Positions 6,304 through 9,192 of a stretch of DNA of 9,192 nt are shown here, piece by piece. Position 1 is the stretch's first letter; every line of letters begins with the position of its first letter. The notes below the pieces were generated by a model. The model did not search any database and was not told where the DNA came from. It worked only from the letters and a program-made list of their open reading frames with translations. This stretch comes from Bifidobacteriaceae bacterium (lineage in GTDB: Bacteria > Actinomycetota > Actinomycetes > Actinomycetales > WQXJ01). A program made the position numbers and the translations under genes. Where the stretch lies: the NCBI GenBank assembly GCA_031265345.1, contig JAISCU010000413.1, positions 1 to 9,192 on the forward strand, read 5' to 3'.

Positions 6304-8163
6304 ATGCGACCCGCCGCCCAAAAAGTCTCCAGGAGACTTTCTGGGCGCGCGGCTGGAGGGCGGCATCGCGCCGCCCCGCGCCTGGTCCTGTTCGGATTGG
6401 TCCTGGCCGGGTTGGCGGCGCTCGGCTACGTGGACATCGACTTGGGGGCGATCGCCGCCAGCCACGCGAACGCCGCCAATTTCCTTGGTCGCGTGGGAGC
6501 GCTGGAATTCCCCGCCGCGGGAAATCTGATCCACCAGACCGCCCTGACTTTGGGCATCGTGCTGCTCGGCACACTCCTGGCGGCGGCGCTATCGGTGCCG
6601 GTGGCGTTCTTGGCCGCTCGCAACACCGCGCCCAACCGCCGCGCCCAGGCGCTCGGCCGATTCATCGGCGTGTTCGCCAGGGCCATGCCGGACGTGGTGC
6701 TGGCGATGGTCTTCGCGTTGGTCTTCTCCCTCGGGGCGCTGCCCGGCATCCTGGCGATCGGACTGCATTCGGTCGGCATGATCTCGCGCCTGTTCGCCGA
6801 CGCGATCGAGCAGATAGATGAAGGACCACGCCTCGCCATCCGAGCGGCCGGCGGCTCGAAGTTGCAGGAACGCACCGCCGGGATCATCCCGCAGGTCATG
6901 CCATCGTGGTTGGCCACCACCCTGCACCGGGCTGATATCAATCTACGAGGATCGGTCATCCTGGGCTATGTGGGCGTCCCCGGCTTGGGCATGGAGATGC
7001 GCAACGCCTTCGGCGCCTTGAACTACTCGCGCGGGCTGGCCATCGCGGTTGTGATCTTCGGCCTTTGCCTGGGCATGGAAGCGCTGTCCTCGGCCGTGCG
7101 CCGACGCATGTTAGGCCAAGAGCGGACCGGTCCGTCGCGGACCCGCCGCGACTTGATCGGCCGTGTCTGGACCCGCCGCAGCCGCTCCGGCCGAGTCTGG
7201 AACCGCTCCAACCGCACCAGCCGCGCCAGCCGCAACCGCAGCCGCCGCACCTTGGCCCCCCGCGTCTGGACCGGCCCTGCCTGGACCAGACGGACGCGGC
7301 CGGCCGAGCGAACGGCATCGGCCATCAGGGTGGCCGATGCCGCCGAACCCGACGACCGCTCCGCGCGGCCCCTGGACGCTTACTTGGTGCGCCCTTGGTC
7401 CGGGGCCCGCCTGCGCCGCGCCGGAGCCTGGGGACTGGCCGGGCTGACGCTGCTGGGAGCCCTGGCGGTGTGCAAGGTCAACGTCACGGACCTGTGGACC
7501 GTCTGGCCGCAAGTCCCGCAGGTGGCGGCCAAGTTCTGGCCACCGACCACTGGCGTCTATGGCCTGGGACGCTTGATGGGCGCGCTGATGGAGACCGTCG
7601 CGGTCGCGGGGGCCGCGGCCCTGGTCACGTTCGCCGCCTCGTTGGCGGTCGGCTCCCTGGCGGCCCGGAACGTGGCCCCGCGCCCATGGGCACGCACGGC
7701 CAGTCGGACCGCCCTGGTGGTGGTGCGTGGCATCCCTGAACTCGTGGCTGCGATCCTGTTGATCGTGGTCACCGGCCTCGGCACCCAAGCCGGGACGTTA
7801 GCCCTAGCCTTTTGCCACATCGGGCTGTTGGGGAAACTGATCGCGGATTCGTTCGAAGAACTGCCTCGCGGCCCGCAGCGGGCGCTCACGGCCACCGGGG
7901 CGAGCCGGCTCCAGGTCTACGTCGCGGGCGTTCTGGCTCCCGGCCGTCGAGCGGTGGTGGGCCACGCGCTCTATGTGTTCGACACGAACATCCGCGCCGC
8001 GACCCTGTTGGGCATCGTGGGCGGCGGCGGGATCGGCTACTACCTGCTGGTGGCCGGGCAGGGCTCGAACTACGGCCAGGTCACCCTGATCGTCGTCATG
8101 ATCGTGGCCGTCGTGATGGCGCTCGAGGCGCTCACCATGTGGCTCCGCCAGGCTCTCGCCTGA
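6304..8163 (+). CDS. phnE: fused two-domain phosphonate ABC transporter permease (PhnE1-PhnE2)
   Basis: This 619-residue protein contains two permease domains of the PhnE/BPD_transp_1 type, so one chain could form the whole channel that normally needs two PhnE subunits. Domain 1 (about 27-265) has membrane segments near 27-44, 79-105, 130-155 and 244-262, and the ATPase-coupling loop around EGPRLAIRAAGGSKL (173-187) followed by IIPQVMP. Domain 2 (about 372-612) repeats the pattern, with PRGPQRALTATGASRL (521-536) and LLGIVGGGGIGYYL (568-581). The 90-odd residue linker (about 266-358) is rich in Arg, Ser, Asn and Trp and carries RVW motifs three times. It should be cytoplasmic by the positive-inside rule. 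The start is ATG6304, seven bases after the phnC stop, with no clear ribosome site and a strong hairpin over codons 4-15. Fused PhnE proteins are known; this linker is odd. Confidence 0.88.
   Translation: MRPAAQKVSRRLSGRAAGGRHRAAPRLVLFGLVLAGLAALGYVDIDLGAIAASHANAANFLGRVGALEFPAAGNLIHQTALTLGIVLLGTLLAAALSVPVAFLAARNTAPNRRAQALGRFIGVFARAMPDVVLAMVFALVFSLGALPGILAIGLHSVGMISRLFADAIEQIDEGPRLAIRAAGGSKLQERTAGIIPQVMPSWLATTLHRADINLRGSVILGYVGVPGLGMEMRNAFGALNYSRGLAIAVVIFGLCLGMEALSSAVRRRMLGQERTGPSRTRRDLIGRVWTRRSRSGRVWNRSNRTSRASRNRSRRTLAPRVWTGPAWTRRTRPAERTASAIRVADAAEPDDRSARPLDAYLVRPWSGARLRRAGAWGLAGLTLLGALAVCKVNVTDLWTVWPQVPQVAAKFWPPTTGVYGLGRLMGALMETVAVAGAAALVTFAASLAVGSLAARNVAPRPWARTASRTALVVVRGIPELVAAILLIVVTGLGTQAGTLALAFCHIGLLGKLIADSFEELPRGPQRALTATGASRLQVYVAGVLAPGRRAVVGHALYVFDTNIRAATLLGIVGGGGIGYYLLVAGQGSNYGQVTLIVVMIVAVVMALEALTMWLRQALA
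6315..6347. promoter_or_regulatory. strong near-perfect palindrome at the phnC/phnE junction
   Basis: CGCCCA (6315-6320) pairs with TGGGCG (6342-6347). AAAGTCTCC (6322-6330) pairs with GGAGACTTT (6332-6340) around A6331. There is a single A-C mismatch at 6321/6341. The result is 15 paired positions around a one-base centre, a loop that would open to about three bases in RNA. It lies inside the first codons of phnE and would fold in the mRNA just after the start codon. It could restrain permease translation, cause partial termination, or be a dispersed palindromic repeat. Confidence 0.6.
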
Positions 8164-8188
8164 CGCCGAGGCCTCGTGACAGCCCCTG

Positions 8189-8215
8189 AAGGCGGAGGCG
8201 CGGCTCCGGCGCCTT
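8189..8215 (+). terminator. GC-rich hairpin after phnE, possible operon terminator
   Basis: AAGGC-GGAG pairs with CTCC and GCCTT, with a three-base bulge (GGC) on the right arm and a six-base loop. It lies 25 bases after the phnE stop. There is no T run, so termination would have to be inefficient or factor-assisted. A further short palindrome, GGAC-T-GTCC, follows at 8224-8232. Confidence 0.3.
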
Positions 8216-8239
8216 AGGAGGAAGGACTGTCCCCTGACT

Positions 8240-8601
8240 AGGCTCCGATCATCCACACATTCCACGTCCCCGACCTGCCGGGCTGGGATTTCGACCGCTT
8301 CTACCAGGGGGTCAAGCGGCGCGGCTTCATTCTCTCCCCCGGCGAACTCACCCAAGCCCAGACCTTCCGGGTCGCCTGCATCGGCGCGATCGACCCGGCC
8401 GATATCAGAAGGGCTGTCGCCGCGATCAGGCACAGTTTGGATGAACTGACCACCGCTGCGCACGATGCCACGCGCCCGGCCCCGCGGCGACCTGCAGGTT
8501 TGCCGCTGGCCGTCTTCGCGCCACCTCCCCCGCTGGATGCCGACACCCCGGCCGCGCCGAAAGCCCCAGCTTTGCCTGCACTTGTGGAGGCCGCCGCATG
8601 A
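8240..8601 (+). pseudogene. headless 3' remnant of a second phnW
   Basis: From 8242 to the TGA at 8599-8601 the sequence encodes 119 residues matching PhnW from residue 313 to its end, in frame throughout. It has no start: an in-frame TAG at 8239-8241 directly precedes the first homologous codon, and the PLP-binding half is missing. Over the first 69 codons I count 13 base differences from phnW, five of them changing residues. Some hit conserved positions: YPGK becomes SPGE, and FRVGCIG becomes FRVACIG. Arg of TFRV is kept. The tail is about 52 residues shorter and lacks the tandem units of the intact copy. The last codons LVEAAA and the GGAGG ribosome site are kept. It cannot be an active transaminase. 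It is best explained as the leftover of a duplicated operon or a recombined second phnW. Confidence 0.88.
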
Positions 8602-8612
8602 CCGACGCGTGA
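8598..8612 (+). pseudogene. first four codons of a lost phnX copy
   Basis: ATG at 8598 overlaps the stop of the phnW remnant as ATGA, where the intact operon has GTGA. The codons read MTDA and then TGA, against MTAA at the intact phnX start. The GGAGG ribosome site is conserved at the same distance. After 8612 no similarity to phnX is visible in any frame, so the breakpoint lies about here. Confidence 0.6.
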
Positions 8613-8759
8613 TGTGTACTTCCAACGCTTGGGCGCAATAGCCGTCCCCAGGCGACACGATGATCCGGGCCGGAACAGCCAAGGCGGTCATGAAACCCAG
8701 AACCTCGACCGCAACCACGACCTATCAATCCATAAGCGGGCACTGATCGAAATACGGAT
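8613..8759. other. non-coding stretch at the composition boundary
   Basis: No gene is supported here. One frame is open on the plus strand from about 8636 to a TAA at 8776-8778, but it has no credible start, ribosome site or recognisable product. The DNA becomes clearly more AT-rich towards 8740, marking a change from the phosphonate region. Confidence 0.4.
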
Positions 8760-8775
8760 TGTGGCTCAAGTCACA
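8760..8775. promoter_or_regulatory. CRP/GlxR-type site, distal
   Basis: TGTGG-N6-TCACA differs from the CRP consensus TGTGA-N6-TCACA at one position. Its centre is 64 bases upstream of the second site, about six helical turns, so both would lie on the same DNA face. The lone mismatch makes it weaker than the proximal site. Confidence 0.4.
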
Positions 8776-8796
8776 TAACACTGCGGGTTGCTGTTC

Positions 8797-8844
8797 GAGT
8801 GAGTACTGTTCAGAAGCCTGGAGTGTGATACTGCTCACAAGGCT
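8797..8844 (+). repeat. imperfect 23/24-base direct repeat overlapping the proximal CRP-type site
   Basis: Unit 1 (8797-8819) begins GAGTGAGTACTGTTCAG. Unit 2 (8821-8844) begins GAGTGTGATACTGCTCAC. They align with one gap and a few substitutions. Only unit 2 has the full CRP-type palindrome; unit 1 keeps GTGA but has lost TCACA. It may be a decayed or weak extra operator. Confidence 0.4.
8824..8839. promoter_or_regulatory. CRP/GlxR-type site, perfect half-sites
   Basis: TGTGA (8824-8828), six bases TACTGC, then TCACA (8835-8839) match the CRP-family consensus exactly in both half-sites. This is the consensus reported for mycobacterial CRP; the central TA preferred by corynebacterial GlxR is absent. 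The centre lies about 59 bases before the predicted transcript start at 8890, close to the -61.5 position of class I CRP activation. Confidence 0.55.
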
Positions 8845-8854
8845 CCAAATCGCC

Positions 8855-8883
8855 TTGACATTGGCAGGTTTGCTACTTAGCGT
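8855..8883 (+). promoter_or_regulatory. sigma70-type promoter for the small exported peptide
   Basis: A perfect -35 TTGACA (8855-8860) is followed after 17 bases by TAGCGT (8878-8883), which fits the TAnnnT core of the -10. The start point would be near 8890, giving a leader of about 54 bases before ATG8944. The DNA is AT-rich compared with the rest of the window. Confidence 0.55.
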
Positions 8884-8943
8884 AAGAAGTACAAGCGCGG
8901 CCCCAGGTGCAATCACCACAAGAGAACGAAAGCTTCACGAAAA

Positions 8944-9135
8944 ATGAAGAAAAGGGCTGCCGCAATTGGCATCTCCGCAGTGCTGGCCGGGGGCGTACTT
9001 ATAGGAGGCGCCGGTACCCCGCCAGCCCAAGCAAGTCTCGTTTGTTCAGGCAAGACGATAACTATCAATTCCAACCCAGGGGCGGAACCGCCATCCACAG
9101 CAAGTGGCCACAAACACGCCACTGGCAACCATTGA
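8944..9135 (+). CDS. small exported peptide, unknown function
   Basis: The 63-residue product has a classic Sec signal peptide: MKKR, a hydrophobic core (about 5-24) and the cleavage site PAQA before Ser31. The predicted mature peptide is 33 residues, with a single cysteine (Cys34), Gly/Ser/Pro-rich sequence and three histidines in the last eight residues (GHKHATGNH). I recognise no family. Small exported bacteriocins such as lactococcin 972 homologs have a similar size class of leader, but the Gly-Trp-Tyr-rich mature pattern of that family is absent. A weak GAAAG ribosome site lies at 8928-8932. A promoter and CRP-type sites upstream support it as a real gene. Third codon positions are much less GC-rich than in the phn genes, suggesting separate origin. 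A single Cys after cleavage could allow a disulfide-linked dimer; this is inference. Confidence 0.6.
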   Translation: MKKRAAAIGISAVLAGGVLIGGAGTPPAQASLVCSGKTITINSNPGAEPPSTASGHKHATGNH

Positions 9136-9192
9136 GGTTTTCTCACCAGGGCGGGTTGGTTGATGTCTGATTACTGGGGGTGACCTGCGTGG

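Noticed and set aside
7163..7447. Pro/Ala-rich alternate frame across the PhnE linker, possibly a separate gene
   Set aside because: The main PhnE frame is open throughout and has higher third-position G/C in the linker. The alternate frame has no ribosome site or domain. It is kept only as a hint about linker origin.
8224..8232. GGAC-T-GTCC palindrome as part of a REP-type element
   Set aside because: It is only nine bases, with a single copy seen in the window and no associated transposase, so a repeat-family call is not supported.
7804..8718. 304-codon minus-strand open frame covering the end of phnE and the phnW remnant
   Set aside because: It is made of shadows of phnE and of the phnW fragment, with no domain of its own. 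Its apparent relatedness to another minus frame comes from the duplicated DNA.
8759..8947. 62-codon plus-strand frame with a hydrophobic stretch whose TGA overlaps ATG8944 as ATGA
   Set aside because: It would need a TTG start without a ribosome site, and it covers the promoter and both CRP-type sites. The ATGA overlap and an internal GTG at 8825 are intriguing, but the regulatory reading explains the sequence better.
8944..9135. Assignment of the small peptide to the lactococcin 972 bacteriocin family
   Set aside because: Leader and size class are compatible, but the mature sequence lacks the Gly/Trp/Tyr-rich pattern of that family and no exporter is visible.
9163..9192. Possible start of another gene at the right edge (ATG9163 or GTG9180)
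   Set aside because: ATG9163 meets a stop after six codons. GTG9180 has too few bases left in the window to judge.

Overview
The window reads as the chromosome of a high-GC Gram-positive bacterium, most likely an actinomycete. Most of it is visibly GC-rich, the coding frames favour G or C in third positions, GTG starts are frequent, and the candidate regulatory sites resemble actinobacterial PHO boxes and CRP/GlxR sites. No rRNA, tRNA, CRISPR array or insertion sequence is visible, so I do not name a genus.

Layout. (1) Positions 1-1881 hold two tandem paralogous lipoprotein genes of unknown function, 26 bases apart. They share a lipobox, three cysteines and a short leucine-rich-repeat-like C-terminal part. 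A very short ORF may be coupled to the first. (2) Positions 1882-2180 are a non-coding gap with a candidate PHO box about 100 bases before the next start. (3) Positions 2181-8163 are a compact phosphonate operon in one direction, phnW-phnX-phnD-phnC-phnE, with overlapping or nearly abutting genes. (4) Positions 8164-8612 hold a weak hairpin and then a headless, diverged second copy of the phnW 3' end, continuing into the first four codons of a phnX copy before a stop. (5) From about 8613 the base composition becomes markedly more AT-rich. No convincing gene is seen until a 63-residue exported peptide at 8944, which has a good sigma70-type promoter and one perfect and one near-perfect CRP-type palindrome upstream.

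How the genes work together. PhnD (surface-bound solute receptor), PhnE (a fused two-domain permease) and PhnC (ATPase) would import a phosphonate, most likely 2-aminoethylphosphonate (AEP). PhnW would transfer its amino group to pyruvate, giving phosphonoacetaldehyde and alanine. The HAD enzyme PhnX would cleave the C-P bond, giving acetaldehyde and phosphate. The pathway is known. The less usual points are a PhnX-like enzyme that lacks several accessory residues of classical phosphonatase yet sits beside PhnW, a repeat-expanded PhnW tail, N- and C-terminal extensions on PhnC, an Arg-rich linker in fused PhnE, a strong hairpin at the phnC/phnE junction, and the remnant of a second phnW-phnX junction.

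I see no clear new defence, mobile or biosynthetic system. The best candidates for undescribed biology are the lipoprotein pair and the small exported peptide with its regulatory region.
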